A stretch of 64,000 nt of DNA from Rhyacophila brunnea (GCA_022495005.1 JAGYXB010001018.1:248001-312000), one strand, 5' to 3'; positions 48,110 to 58,861 are shown, counted from the first letter of the stretch. Numbers and translations: made by a program. The notes: generated by a model from the sequence alone, not told the origin.

Positions 48110-48335
48110 CAGCTATCGGCGGCTATCGGCGGCTATCGACGATAGTTTATCATATTTATGTATTGAGGTAGTTAATAATTGTTACAATAAATTAACCGTT
48201 AAATTTTAAACTGTCAAAGGTGATATTTTCTCTTAGATGTGTTAACTTTTAGAGTGATATAGACAGTTTTGACAGTTTATACGTCAAATTTATTGTAACA
48301 ATTATAATATCTCAATACAAAAATATGATAAAGTT
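48110..48335. mobile_element. Foldback repeat E, copy 1
   Basis: GATAGTTTATCATATTTATG, TATTGAGGTAGTTAATAATT and GTTACAATAAATT on the left are inverted in AATTTATTGTAACAATTATA, ATATCTCAATAC and AAAATATGATAAAGTT on the right. CTGTCAAA and TTTGACAG lie in between. It is preceded by three CTATCGGCGG-like units at 48112-48140. It shares GTTAACTTTTAGAG and GATAGACAGTTT-type blocks with 63418-63541. Target duplication not found. Confidence 0.7.
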
Positions 48336-48383
48336 ATATTTATCGCTTAAGTCGTTGACATCCGCCTTTTGTGTAGAATATAC

Positions 48384-48458
48384 CCACTGGGATATGAACC
48401 CGGGACCCACGACATTATAAGCCGATACCTTACCACTCCACGATTTCGGGCCTCCTTA
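48384..48458 (-). repeat. tRNA-like sequence (SINE head)
   Basis: Minus strand: GAAATCGTGGAGTGGTAAGG (A-box region), GGCTTATAATGTCGTGGGTC and CCGGGTTCATATCCCAGTGG (B box GGTTCATATCC). It has the family A layout for the head but no recognisable family A body follows. Confidence 0.65.
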
Positions 48459-48493
48459 AAATTAAATATACTTTGTATGTAATATTATTGCAA

Positions 48494-48618
48494 TTAATAC
48501 TTTGGACGCGGAAGACGCACACGGTGCGTAATGACCAGGCGGCCGATCGATGTAATTAACGTGCATTTTAAAGGGGGCAATTAAAATCTCATTATCTATT
48601 CAGCAGCGAAAGCGTTAA
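48494..48618 (+). mobile_element. TTAA-target MITE, copy 4
   Basis: TTAATACTTTGGACGCGGAA to CAGCAGCGAAAGCGTTAA, 125 bp. It is nearly identical to copy 3 in reverse complement (interior GCGTAATGACCAGGCGGCCG). The two copies look like the youngest pair of the family. Confidence 0.9.
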
Positions 48619-50490
48619 TTACTTACCTACCTACTTTGATGATGAATTTAAAAAAAAAAGACAACCTAAAAAATCAGATTCAAGATGGCGATAAAAATTA
48701 AAATTGTTTAATTTTTTTGCAAAGCCCGGAAAGGAAAAAAATATGAACATTGTTTTAGTATTGAGCTAAAACCTGTCACACAGTATGTACATTCCGATGA
48801 GCTGTAGGCCTGACATATTTGAGCCAACCATTTATTACACCCTGCTAAAAATTTAATAAAAAAAGTATCTTTTCAATACTTAAAGGTATTATAGAATTTA
48901 ATAATTTTGATACTTACACATCGTTGAACATCCAATCTGACACATAAAAGACAAGTGACGTCTGACAGCGATCTCGTAAGTATCCCATTAACTTTGCTAA
49001 TTTTAACTAGAGCTTTGGAAATTTCGAAGCTTTTTAGGATTACCTCTACCTTTGCATACATAAATAATATAATATTATAGCGTATAATCAATTTATAATA
49101 GTAGGCACTTAATAATATGTTCTTGAATAATTATTACTAATATGAAGGTTATTGACTTAAAGCATTCACTTTCAATTACTTATAAATGTAAAATCACATG
49201 TTTTGTTAATTCTTCTATAATATTAGAAGTATATATGTTGATAGCTGCTTCAGATTCACAATTTTTAGGTATAATTATAGACGCTAGATCTCTAGTGTTG
49301 TTAGTTGTAGGATCCAGCATCTATTATTTGTACTTATATATAAGGTTGCGTCGTGCGCGCGATGATATTATGTTCGGGGCACAATTGAAAAATGAGACAC
49401 AGCGTTAACATTGTTTGTTTTATATTCTGGTAAAAACATTTTGAATTATACACGGCATTACAAATAAAAATACATTGATATTAAAAATTGATATCGTAGG
49501 ATTTTACATTATGAATTTTTGATTGAGATTGGATATTCATGGAGTCACGAGTTTAATGCCTAAAATGCGACTGATTTTGTTAGCTCTCGTTTCCGCTTAG
49601 TATTATTGTCTGTGCTACACAAATGACCACAGACAATAATATGTCAGTTGTAGTTGGGTAAACTTCTAAAGTATCTTTTAAAGAATATCCATACTGTAGA
49701 TACAATTTTTTGAGTATTTAAAGGGTCGTCAACCTAACCTAGTGATTCTAAATATTGTTTTTGTTTTTCCCAATTCTCGTGGAGCCACGTGGTTGGGAAT
49801 TTTGTGGTTGTCTGAATATTTAGGATAATTTATCGAAGATTGTTCCGAATATGGGTATATATCCAAAATCAGTTGTAAAAATAAATCGAATCTCAGAAAA
49901 TTGACAGAAAAAAACTTTGTTTCAAAACGATTACAATGTAATTTACCAAGTTCGTAATGCAAATAAATTTCAAACTATTCTAATGAGATTCTTCAACGTA
50001 AACGCCATGTCAAAAACATTATAATACAATTTTTTTTTAAATATGTCAATTCTACTCTCAGAGCTATGCTTAAACATCGCATGGATCTAATATATTAGGT
50101 GTAATTGTGAGATTTTCAACTATGTACTTGACAGTTTATAAAATATTGTATTTGCCAATGTTTAATTAAAATATAATGTTATTTTTTATCAAGCTGTGAT
50201 GAAAAGTTGTAATGCCAATATCTTAAAAAGTTTTTTAAATGTTTTGGTTTTGACATTGTGCTGTTTCATGATATGATTTTTTATATATACTATTTATAAT
50301 AATGGTCCTTTCTCTTATTTTCAGGTATGTACCTTAGTCTCAAAGTCTTCTTGAAGTCTTCTGTACCGATACACAATAAGAAATTACACAAATAATATAG
50401 GTAAGTAAAATCTTAAATAATTTATTAGTAGTAAAGTATTTGATACTAATTTATATCGTGGTTACAATATTTTATTACAAAATTTAAATT
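48619..50490. other. AT-rich sequence without recognised gene
   Basis: Frames at 48873-49091 (minus), 49142-49408 (plus) and 49729-49962 (minus) have no recognisable domain. Spacing and composition do not support exons. Confidence 0.45.
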
Positions 50491-50498
50491 AAACAATA

Positions 50499-51120
50499 AA
50501 GATCACGGAAAACGAGAAAGTAGATAGTCTAGCAAAAACAGCAACTCTTGACAGGAGCATTGATAAACTCCCCATACCTTAAACAGATTTTTTTGAAACA
50601 TTGAAGAGAATAGCTAAAACTGAAACATAATACATTAAAAAAAAAACAAGGACCAACAAAAAAAAATGTATTCGCAATAATTATACTACAGTTTTGAAAT
50701 AAACCCATGGTATACTAATGAAATGCTCAATAGGGAAACAATGATTGTTAAAATTATTGTAACAATTAATCGCTGTAGAGCGGGTCACTATAATCTTGCT
50801 GTATCCCTGGCTCACTTGGGTATAATAAATGACCCTAGGTGCCAGTGCGGAAGTGAGTTTAAAGACATTAAACTGACGATGTTTGGCAATATCCTCTGTA
50901 TGATACCCAGAGACAGGGGCTTCTGAAGGATCTAAGTAAACAAAAGTACCAAGCAGCACTGGATAATGCGATATTTTGGGCTCAGCCAAATATCAAGGCG
51001 TTTCAGTGTGTCCAAGTGTTTCTGAGAAAGTGTAAAGTGTTAAACATAAAGCTAAATAAGTCTCAGATGAGACATCGTAGGTTAATAAAAAAAAACATCA
51101 CGAATACAATTAAGTATTAG
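50499..51120 (+). pseudogene. Non-LTR retrotransposon RNase H tail, frameshifted
   Basis: Three frame segments follow in order. First, NEKVDSLAKTATLD, the end of the RNase H domain (NEKADSLAK consensus), then a stop. Second, from about 50697, PWYTNEMLN, then CRAGHYNLAVSLAHLGIIN and DPRCQCGSEFKDIKL, matching the R-x-GH-x-L...GI-x-x-P-x-C-x-CG zinc region. Third, from about 50919, LLKDLSKQKYQAALDN and VFLRKCKVLN, to a TAG ending at 51120. RNase H-bearing non-LTR groups (I, LOA, R1-like) have this layout. The expected His of the DINH-like motif is lost. Two frameshifts and a stop show it is dead. A 102-codon minus-strand frame here is its shadow. Confidence 0.85.
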
Positions 51121-51154
51121 GTTTTTTCTCCTTCCTAAACAATATGCCCAAGTG

Positions 51155-51405
51155 GAGTTAGCCGGTTTGTAGATTAAGCAGTCGAATTGTATTTTCGCTT
51201 TCACTCCAATGGTGTATCATTGATGTGTCCAAGATAATACGCAAGATGCTCCATTCAAATAAGCCCAACACTGTCTTTACCATGTTTTTAGTCTTGCGTG
51301 AGGTTTTTGATCCATACATGACAACTGGTCTTTGTAATATTTTATATATTTTGCATTTTAAGTGTAGTTTCATTAGACCGAAGCGACATTTTGTTTCTAT
51401 CATAA
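51155..51405 (-). pseudogene. RTE-like reverse transcriptase fragment
   Basis: The minus-strand frame reads KCKIYKILQRPVVMYGSKTS, then further on LFEWSILRIILDTS. This is the thumb-side segment of RTE-type polyproteins, where consensus is LYKTLIRPVV-x-YGSETW followed by FERKILR-x-IFGP. It opens inside the domain and stops without its carboxy terminus. It lies end to end, in opposite orientation, with the RNase H relic at 50499-51120. Confidence 0.85.
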
Positions 51406-52055
51406 TTTTATTATTATTTTTTTAATTTCGATTTCTATGCAATAGTTATTACCTTCAGTATTAATTAATAGAGAACTTCAAGTAAATGAAAGTCTCGATT
51501 ATTTTAACAGAATTTTTATATATTAAAGTAAAATAGCTATATTATTTACCAGATAAATAAAATTGATGTGTCAGTACACCATTCGTATAACTCATTCAAC
51601 ATATCGGTATATACCTATTCTTCTTTGTGTTTCATACTATTACTGAGCTACCAAATGTTTTGCTTTGACTCTGACAATGAGATCTTAAATGTTTGCTGCC
51701 TTGAACAGAGATGGGGTGGTTCCGTCAAACTATTATCTCAGAAAGGATTTTCGAAATTTGATGTTTACTGACCGTTATTAAATTTCTGATCTTGATAAAG
51801 GTTATTCAGTTATTCGGATAAGGTATTATGAAATGCGATCAATTTATTTATTGTAATAACATCAAATTAAAAATGATAGATGTATTTTTTATATAATAAT
51901 AATAATTCAGAAGAACGTTTTATTAAAATATAGAAGCTTGAAATATTTTTAAGCACTATAATAAATATTTGTAATGCATTACCGATGGCACATAGAATAT
52001 TTGTGCATATACAACTTTTTTAAAAATATTTGGCACATAGTTCCTTTTAATTTTA
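51406..52055. other. AT-rich sequence without recognised features
   Basis: A 67-codon frame at 51568-51771 shows no known domain. Confidence 0.5.
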
Positions 52056-52059
52056 CAAC

Positions 52060-52525
52060 ATTTCTATTAGCTCGTATTCGTGTTTGTCGGGTGGTTGTTT
52101 GTCCAGTACAAATCTTGCAGTCGAATTTTAACTAACTTCCCGACTAGCTAGACTTTTGAAACATTTAGAATATGTCAGAACACAATGCTTATGCATTTTT
52201 TTGATACTTTTGGCTATTTTTATGCAGAATTGAATTCATTTTCAGTTAATTCTGTTTTGTATGGAAAGTTATTTCTGAAAAATCCGTAAAAAGTGAAAGA
52301 CTATTACTGGTTGCTAGCAACTAAATTATTAATATATACGTGCGTTACTATGGAAATCAAAATGAAATGTCAAAATGACATTTCAGTGTTCTATAATTAC
52401 TTGTTTGTTTGTTTTTTATTTACTTTATATCAAGTACAAGTTTGAGCATATTGACCATAATAATTCAACATAAAATTTAAAAAAGTAGTAAATAAAAAGT
52501 TCTTTTTATCTTTTAATTATTGTGT
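52060..52525 (-). repeat. Dispersed repeat L, copy 2
   Basis: In reverse complement to 19610-20050: TAGCTCGTATTCGTGTTTGT, ACTAACTTCCCGACTAGCTA, TTTCAGTTAATTCTGTTTTG, TTAATATATACGTGCGTTAC and AGTTCTTTTTATCTTTTAAT occur in the mirrored order. No coding potential. Confidence 0.85.
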
Positions 52526-52930
52526 ATTAAATTTCATACTTATATAGTATAAATATGAAATTGAAAATAGTAACTATTGAATTCATTTGTAGGGCTAAAT
52601 AAATGGCAATCCATTCGATGAATAGGTAAGTAGCCTATAATACACTTTGGCATTCATATTTTGTCGAAAAAATCTTTTTTTATTTAGTTATAAATTCACG
52701 TAAATACGAGTACATTGAGTATATTGTATCAAAAAGTGACAATCGGAAATACAAACAATATCTTAGAAGTTTATTAATATAATCATACTTTATTCAGTTA
52801 TAGAGCACTTGCATTAATAAAGCAATACTAACCACCAAAAGATATTTTAAAACTTAACACGGTACATTCGCAAACGTCATGATTCATGAACAAGACTTTA
52901 GTATGTTATCGAAATCAAAATATGATTTTT
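52526..52930. other. AT-rich sequence without recognised features
   Basis: No supported feature. Confidence 0.55.
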
Positions 52931-52939
52931 GAGATGCTT

Positions 52940-53255
52940 CGGATATAAATATATATTCCACTTACGTGAGTGTGAATTTAGGTGGACGTTGTTTTATAAG
53001 TTTTTAAGATAGGGTCCATCAATAGTTCACTATGTGTGCTTCCATCTACTTTAATTTTTGTTATTTATTTATTATTTATTTTTTTATTTTATTTCTTATT
53101 TTATTACTTTTTGTATTATTAACTCACACTGTTCTGTATTTTTATTTGAAAAATTGTTAACACTTATTTTATGTCAAGTCATGAATGCTTTAAATTTATA
53201 ATTTGTTATGTTCATTATAATATATTATGTAAAGTCAATAAATTTGAATTTTAAT
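52940..53255 (+). mobile_element. CR1/Jockey-like retrotransposon 3' tail
   Basis: TTCCACTTACGTGAGTGTGA, TAGGTGGACGTTGTTTTATA, TGTGTGCTTCCATCTACTTT, then TTATTTTATGTCAAGTCATG and TTATAATTTGTTATGTTCAT match the minus strand of 58920-59190. It ends with short AATAAATTTGAATTTTAA-type repeats. Only the untranslated end and the last few codons are present: a 5'-truncated copy. Confidence 0.85.
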
Positions 53256-53650
53256 ATTAATGTTATAACTCATTAATGATAGAATATAACAAGAAATACA
53301 CAATTACTCTTTATTTTGGTTTCGTGGCCAGTTATTTTGCATTAAAATCATCACACAACCCACCTTCTATAACTTGATTGAAGCAAAACACTTGATAAAT
53401 CATGAATTTAGAGTAAAAATTATAATATGGCATGTATTCCAGGTAGTCATTTAATTTAATCATTCAAACTCACATGGGATTACATATACTCCGAGAATTT
53501 AATATAAATAGTGTACAATAACGCTTCTTTTATACAGTTCAATTTCTTTGATTAGTAGACTTATTACTTATTTATTACTTAAGCATTTTAATATGACAAC
53601 TTATGCATTCATTCACAATAATATCACAAGTGATTAATAAAAAAAAATAC
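53256..53650. other. AT-rich sequence without recognised features
   Basis: No supported feature. Confidence 0.55.
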
Positions 53651-53869
53651 GGTACTGTTCGGTTAAAGCGGATACAGCGGAAAACGCATTTTGAAAATAG
53701 CCGATAAACTGGATTATTTGTTAGGTTAACCTAACTTTACCTAACCTAACCTAACCTAACCTAACCCAACCTAACCTAACTTAAACTAACCCAAACTAAC
53801 AAATAATCCAGTTTATCGGCTATTTTCAAAATGCGTTTTCCGCTGTATCCGCTTTAACCGAACAGTACC
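53651..53869. mobile_element. Foldback MITE with CCTAA core, copy 2 (219 bp)
   Basis: Near-perfect arms: left GGTACTGTTCGGTTAAAGCG, GGAAAACGCATTTTGAAAAT, AGCCGATAAACTGGATTATT; right AATAATCCAGTTTATCGGCT, ATTTTCAAAATGCGTTTTCC, GCTTTAACCGAACAGTACC. The loop is made of about ten CCTAA-type units. AAAAATAC is duplicated exactly at 53643-53650 and 53870-53877. An 8 bp duplication fits hAT, P or Merlin-type enzymes; ends beginning GG leave the superfamily open. The high arm identity suggests recent activity or gene-conversion-like repair. Confidence 0.92.
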
Positions 53870-54420
53870 AAAAATACTTGTGAATAGAAAGCTTTCAGTT
53901 TTATTGCATATATTATATAACATATATTATAAATAACTAAAAAGCTAATTCGTGTTCTCAAGAAAAAGATTCAAATTATGCGTCAAATTGAAGGTGACAT
54001 TTCAAAATAAAATAACTTTTAAACTTTGTTTTTGAAATAAGTATAATTTTATAATTTAATCTTTTTTCAAGACTAATGTTTGGAATTTTCCAAGAATATA
54101 TATACTTATTGTGGTTTAAAAAACATACAGTCTATAAAAACCTAGACACAATTCATTTTAAATTTGACTTTTTTAGATATTTTATTGCATGTTAAAATGT
54201 ATTTAACGTGACTGTGCTGTGATTTGAAATCAAACTATTGTGATTTAATCAAATTTTAAGTGAGACTAAAAAATAATAAAAATATATTTTATCATATTCT
54301 TTCAAAACACACGTAGGTATCTATCATCAAATATCATTTAAGACTGCCTACGTGTTTTTTAGAGAGTCACTCTTATTGCATTAATATTTAAGAAAATTTG
54401 CATTTTTTGTTCTTCTACTT
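53870..54420. other. AT-rich sequence with a small inverted repeat
   Basis: AACACACGTAGGTATC at 54305 and GCCTACGTGTTTTTTA at 54340 are inverted, giving a weak hairpin. Nothing else is supported. Confidence 0.45.
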
Positions 54421-54424
54421 CTTT

Positions 54425-54805
54425 GAACATGTCTGCCCCTGCAGATGAACAGCATAGCCTCCAGAATACCTGCCGTTAGCCAGTTTTTTTGCGTCGTTCC
54501 AGATCATATCAGCAATCTATAGCTCTGCCACGTACAACACTCTATAGATAGTATTTAGCGGCATTCCGTAACCGAGCCAAGTCCAACATCACCTTTTTAC
54601 TCTCAGCGTGATGAGAGGCTATTTGCTGCGTTCTGTTATCTCCTCGTTACTCCTAAAGTCATACCACCCCACAGAGTACCCAGTATCTGTCGCAAGCATC
54701 TATTCTCGAAGCTCAGTATACTTTTGCTATGAATGAGCCTTCGTAAAGTGCCATGATTTGCTATCATAAAGCAGCACCGTTAGATTGCAAGCGTCGAATA
54801 GGCAG
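54425..54805 (-). pseudogene. RTE-like retrotransposon carboxy-terminal relic
   Basis: On the minus strand, over several frames and in order: a YDSKSWHFTKAHS-like segment, LSFENRCLRQILGTLW, WYDFRSNEEITERS, then WTWLGYGMPLNTIYRVLYVA and DMIWNDAKKLANGRYSGGYA. These match the RTE-type order FENRCLRKILG, W-x-D-x-x-SNEE, W-x-GH-x-x-RMP and the terminal W-x-x-A-x-x-LA-x-NR region. Stops and shifts show decay. It is a different family from the one at 16198 and 34288. Confidence 0.75.
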
Positions 54806-55060
54806 CATTTATTGTTGATAAACATATAACACAATTATTTAATAATCATAGCTAAACTCGAATTTATTGGTTACTTTTTAAAATTCAAATAAACTCTGTC
54901 TTAATTAAGAAAATATTCTTTTTTTTATAAAATATCTAAAATTACGTCATTTTAGATATATAGTTCGATGAAAACAAATGAGTATTAATGACCGCCACTG
55001 TAATAATATAATATATAACACAGATAGAAAACTATTTTTTATAAAATAAATGACAGTAAT
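54806..55060. other. AT-rich sequence without recognised features
   Basis: No supported feature. Confidence 0.5.
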
Positions 55061-55074
55061 TTTTACTAGATTTT

Positions 55075-55450
55075 TATATTGAACATACGTAATTTTAAAA
55101 CATCTCATGTATATAGTATTATATACCGACGAGAAAAAATCTTTTTTTTTAAATACAACGCCCGACGGAACGAACCTGTTACCACTCCATCGCGCCAATA
55201 TGCTTTTTCAATATTAAGCTACGGGCAGCCTACTTAATTACGACGGATTTAACTAGTAGTTCTTACATTAAATGCTTATCAAATTGCGTAACAGTGTTGG
55301 CTACCAGTTTTTGTATATACTTATAATCAAGGTAGGTATAATTTAATGCTTTGATGACTAACCGACATCCGGACCATTCTATTTCACATATAGGATTACA
55401 TTCTGAAATCTTGTAAATTTATTCGTTGAATAAAAGAAATAGTTTTTTTT
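55075..55450 (-). mobile_element. Diverged repeat with internal tRNA-like module
   Basis: ATTGAACATACGTAATTTTA at the left and TTATTCGTTGAATAAAAGAA at the right are shared with 4970-5395 and 11035-11345. In between, the minus strand has GGCGCGATGGAGTGGTAACA and GGTTCGTTCCGTCGGGCG, a different tRNA-like core. The family architecture is kept while the tRNA-like part has changed. A minus-strand frame at 54947-55198 is a by-product. Confidence 0.55.
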
Positions 55451-55487
55451 AATTTATAGCAATCATACCACCCAGCATTACAATTAG

Positions 55488-55896
55488 TGTGACACATTCC
55501 AAAATTTATATTTTGTTGTCGTAACAAAACCAAAGTGGCGGAAGCAATAGTCAACATTTCCTCAATCATAACCTAGATCAATAGTGTCTATATAATTTAT
55601 TTAATTGCAATAATGTTTCTTGTATGGAATATACTGCATTTGTATAAATAGCAAGGTTGATCCGTAACTCGTCACTCATCTCGAGTCCGGTCACTCGACA
55701 CAGTCAACCGTCATTCACTCGAGTTCAGTCTCATGGTTTTAATAATCTCTCAATAATATCAATCTCATCAGTACATCTGTACCCGCAATAATTATAAAAT
55801 TACTCTGTCATCTTTATCGTTGTATTTATTTATTCTTGTGTCGATAAATAAACTCTTTCCTCGAAAATTCCAATCAACTACGACTTTGTCTCTACA
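55488..55896 (+). repeat. Solo-LTR candidate with TATA box and poly(A) signal
   Basis: Candidate ends TGTGACACATTCC and TTTGTCTCTACA. Inside are TATAAATAGCAAGG (about 55646), a C/T-rich stretch with TCACTCGACACAGTC, and AATAAA in GATAAATAAACTC (about 55846). This order matches U3-R-U5 of an LTR. There is no obvious 4-6 bp target duplication, no second LTR and no primer-binding site, so it could instead be a host core promoter. Confidence 0.4.
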
Positions 55897-56700
55897 TACC
55901 TTATCATCCCTTCAGATTTTTAAAGTTATAATCTATAATATTATTATTTGGTTTCGTACTACAATTATATTATGTTGGTAATCAATAAATTATTGAGCAT
56001 AACGTTTTCATATGATTATATATGTTAATAAATGTATTTTAATAATATTATAGAAACATAATATTATGTTATTGTTATTCTTGATTTAAATAGATAATAT
56101 CTTAATCTCATGATTTGATATAACGTCATATTTGTTAAGCTTATGAATACATCATTGTGTTGTTATCGTAACTTTGTAATGTTGTAGACAAAACTTTGGG
56201 CCATACACCCGGAAAGATATTTTGAGGAATCATATTAAGTTGCCTATCTCTTCCATATTAACGTAACCTCGTTTGACGATGGGAAACCTTTGCTAAAATA
56301 AATTGCTTGTAATAGGGCCGTAAAAATGTATAGATACTTTGATTCTTTCTTTTATGATAACAGCCCTAGTGACAACATTGCCAAATCAGCAGAGGCAAAA
56401 TGCAACAGGCCAATAATTTTCGTTACATTGATGTTTTGTGTCTCTGTATGTGTGTATTTATGTTTATACTACCAAAATTAGGAGATTTACTAGGTGATCT
56501 TAAACTACGTTATGCTATTTTTGCACAGTTTAGGTACCTACATAAAAAAAGTCCTAGAAGAGTAAATCTCATTAAAACAAGCGCACACTACCTGTTACGC
56601 TATTTCTATCATCTGATGACTATAGCACCATCTCACAGAAGAATTCTTAATTTAATCATCAAATAATAATTAGTAATATCGTACCAATCATACATTTTCT
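55897..56700. other. AT-rich sequence without recognised gene
   Basis: An 88-codon frame at 56400-56666 begins with a hydrophobic stretch (CLCMCVFMFILP) and continues basic. I recognise no family, and the 5' side lacks a promoter. Confidence 0.4.
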
Positions 56701-56702
56701 TT

Positions 56703-57310
56703 TCGACCATGTCCGATCATAATAAGATCATATGGGCCTTCACAGAGTGGAGGTTTGTATTAACAGATTGTGTTTTTATGAGAAATGGAAGTCAGCCACT
56801 TGCTCAACCTATTAGGTCCATACTCTGACTCATACATTAATTGAAAAACAATATATCACACCCGGGGAATAATAGTGGCAAAAGTCCAAATTTGTCATTT
56901 TTTAGTTAAGTATGCAGAAATCTTACAAGATATCATTTCTATCCGCACACATAGCGGCATTATTCTTAAAAATATAATGGTGGCCTTAAATGCATTTTTG
57001 TCATTATCGTATTATAACATTTTACTTTAATTTAAGCATAAATAGTGGCACAATGATCATTGTGCCACTGTTATTGCGAATAACATTCAAAATGAGATGA
57101 CTCAAGTGTGCTAACTTCACGCTATTATAAAGTAAATTAAAAAAAAATGATTTAACAGATTTTTGATAGCAAAATAAAATATTCAAACTGCTCTCCTGCA
57201 AAAACAAGTATTTCGATTTGTGCCACTATTATTTCGCGGATACGGTGTGTACTTGCTTGACCCAGGATTTGAACCTGGGACCCACGACGCGCGGCCACCG
57301 TGGCCATGTT
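56703..57310 (-). mobile_element. tRNA-derived SINE, family A, copy 5, interrupted
   Basis: The body is at 56703-56867 (minus strand: CTCTGTGAAGGCCCATATGA, TGAGTCAGAGTATGGACCTA). The head is at 57234-57308 (minus strand: ATGGCCACGGTGGCCGCGCG, then CGTCGTGGGTCCCAGGTTCA and AATCCTGGGTCAAG, with an intact B box). A 366 bp MITE structure separates them. The head is the best preserved of the family in the window. Confidence 0.85.
56868..57233. mobile_element. Composite MITE inside the SINE, 366 bp
   Basis: Outer ends AATAATAGTGGCA (56868) and TGCCACTATTATT (57221) are exact inverted repeats. In the middle, 57041-57075 is a near-perfect 35-base palindrome made of the same ends joined head to head: AATAGTGGCACAATGATC then ATTGTGCCACTGTTATT. 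The structure thus looks like two small elements sharing or overlapping at the centre. No clear target duplication is visible at the outer junctions, and no coding frame is present. Confidence 0.85.
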
Positions 57311-57559
57311 TACAAACTTGATTTTTGTCGATTGGTATTCCAAGATTTTTTATTGATTTAGAAAAACACAAAGTATTGCAGATGCAAACTGATAAGCTAG
57401 CATTTTTTTTTTAAATAACGAGTTTACATTAGTACCCACATATAACGTATAAACAGATAGTGATATTTTACATTTTTAATATTATGTATGTTTTTTTTTT
57501 ATTTTAACACCATACACTCCAAAAAACATTAGGTAACTCTGTCGCAATTAGATATGACA

Positions 57560-57650
57560 CCTATACCACAGTGTTCAGTGCACAAGGGAGCGAATTGCGA
57601 GTGCGTAGATGGCGTAGGTTCGAATCTTTTATAAGAAGTTTCTTTCTAGT
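57560..57650 (+). repeat. tRNA-like SINE fragment
   Basis: GTGCACAAGGGAGCGAATTG followed by GATGGCGTAGGTTCGAATCT (B box GGTTCGAATC). The A-box side is recognisable but weak; a body is not evident. Confidence 0.5.
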
Positions 57651-58860
57651 CGCTATATATTTTTAGAAAAGGTATTTAAATTAATAATTAATACATCTAA
57701 TGACTAAAATGGTGGCCGCCATCAAACCACACGAAACATAGTATGGCGTTGCTTTTTTATAATGCAAGTATACTTGATAACCGTCACGATTGGTTTTCAG
57801 TCTAGTTTAATAATACAAATAAAAAATATTTTTTTCTACTTATCGAAACATGACTAATTGAGCATGGACTCCTGCATGAGACATAGTTACTAAACAATCG
57901 TAGGTAAAGTTTACAGTAAAGCGCAGTATGAAAAAAGAAAAAAAAATCACATGCAGGATTTGCACGAATTTATAAAGCTTTAGGAATGGACACTTTGGCA
58001 CTGATGATGGAGAGTACAACTTTAATAGTCTGTATTCAAAATTGTCAGTATTACACAAATGTCTTCCAATAAACTTATCCTTGTATGTTAGAATGTTTGC
58101 GTTTGGATATCATTGTTTTGACAGGGTAGGAAGCCTAAGGGAAGAGAAATAATAGCATCGGGTTGGCATTATGATTGCTATGCTAACCGCTTTCATTCCT
58201 CGAATAATCTACCATTGATGTTAGTATATAGTATGTTAGACCATATTTATATTAAAAAGTACAAACAGATTATGATATATTATTACAATTATTATAAGTC
58301 TTCACAAATAGATTTGAAATATTCCAGCATGATAAAAAGGTAATAAATATAATATACTGTATTCAGGTAGTTTATTGATTCGGGTAGTTTGTTAACTGTC
58401 AAGCGATTGATATTCTTTAAGAAAATTACTCATGACCGAGTATACCACAAACTGTCAAATGTCGTTGAGAAATACAACAGTTAATACGTCTTACTTAATT
58501 CCAATGTAATCCACTTGGAATGAGTCGAGTAAGACGTGTGAACTATGCTAGCAATTATTGTAGATAACCGTCTTGTTTGCAGCGCTCGAGAAAGATGCTG
58601 TGTATTTCATATCCTATCTAGTTTAGACGGTCAAATTATTTTTTCCCCGAGACGGAGCGATAATTTTACCGATTTCATAAACAGGGACGGCGCTCCAGTG
58701 CGCTCCTGGTCATTTCGACACCTGTTTGTTATTTTAGAGCAATATAAATATCATTTTTTTTTAATTTTAAAAACCATGTCCTTGCTTTTTTGTACAAGGT
58801 AGTTGTTAATAATTTTGAACAACCATCAACACCCAGGCTTTGAGAAAAACACATAAATAT
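57651..58860. other. AT-rich sequence without recognised gene
   Basis: An 85-codon plus-strand frame at 58545-58802 is less AT-biased (FSPRRSDNFTDFINRDGAP) but unassigned. GTAGTTTATTGATTC and GTAGTTTGTTAACTGTC near 58370-58400 recall repeat E without a clear alignment. Confidence 0.4.
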
Positions 58861-58861
58861 A

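Noticed and set aside
50681..50989. 102-codon minus-strand frame
   Set aside because: It is the antisense of the RNase H-bearing retrotransposon relic, whose plus-strand motifs are clear.
57250..57310. Possible tRNA gene (intact B box GGTTCAAATCC)
   Set aside because: It is the head of the interrupted family A SINE; the matching SINE body lies on the far side of the MITE.
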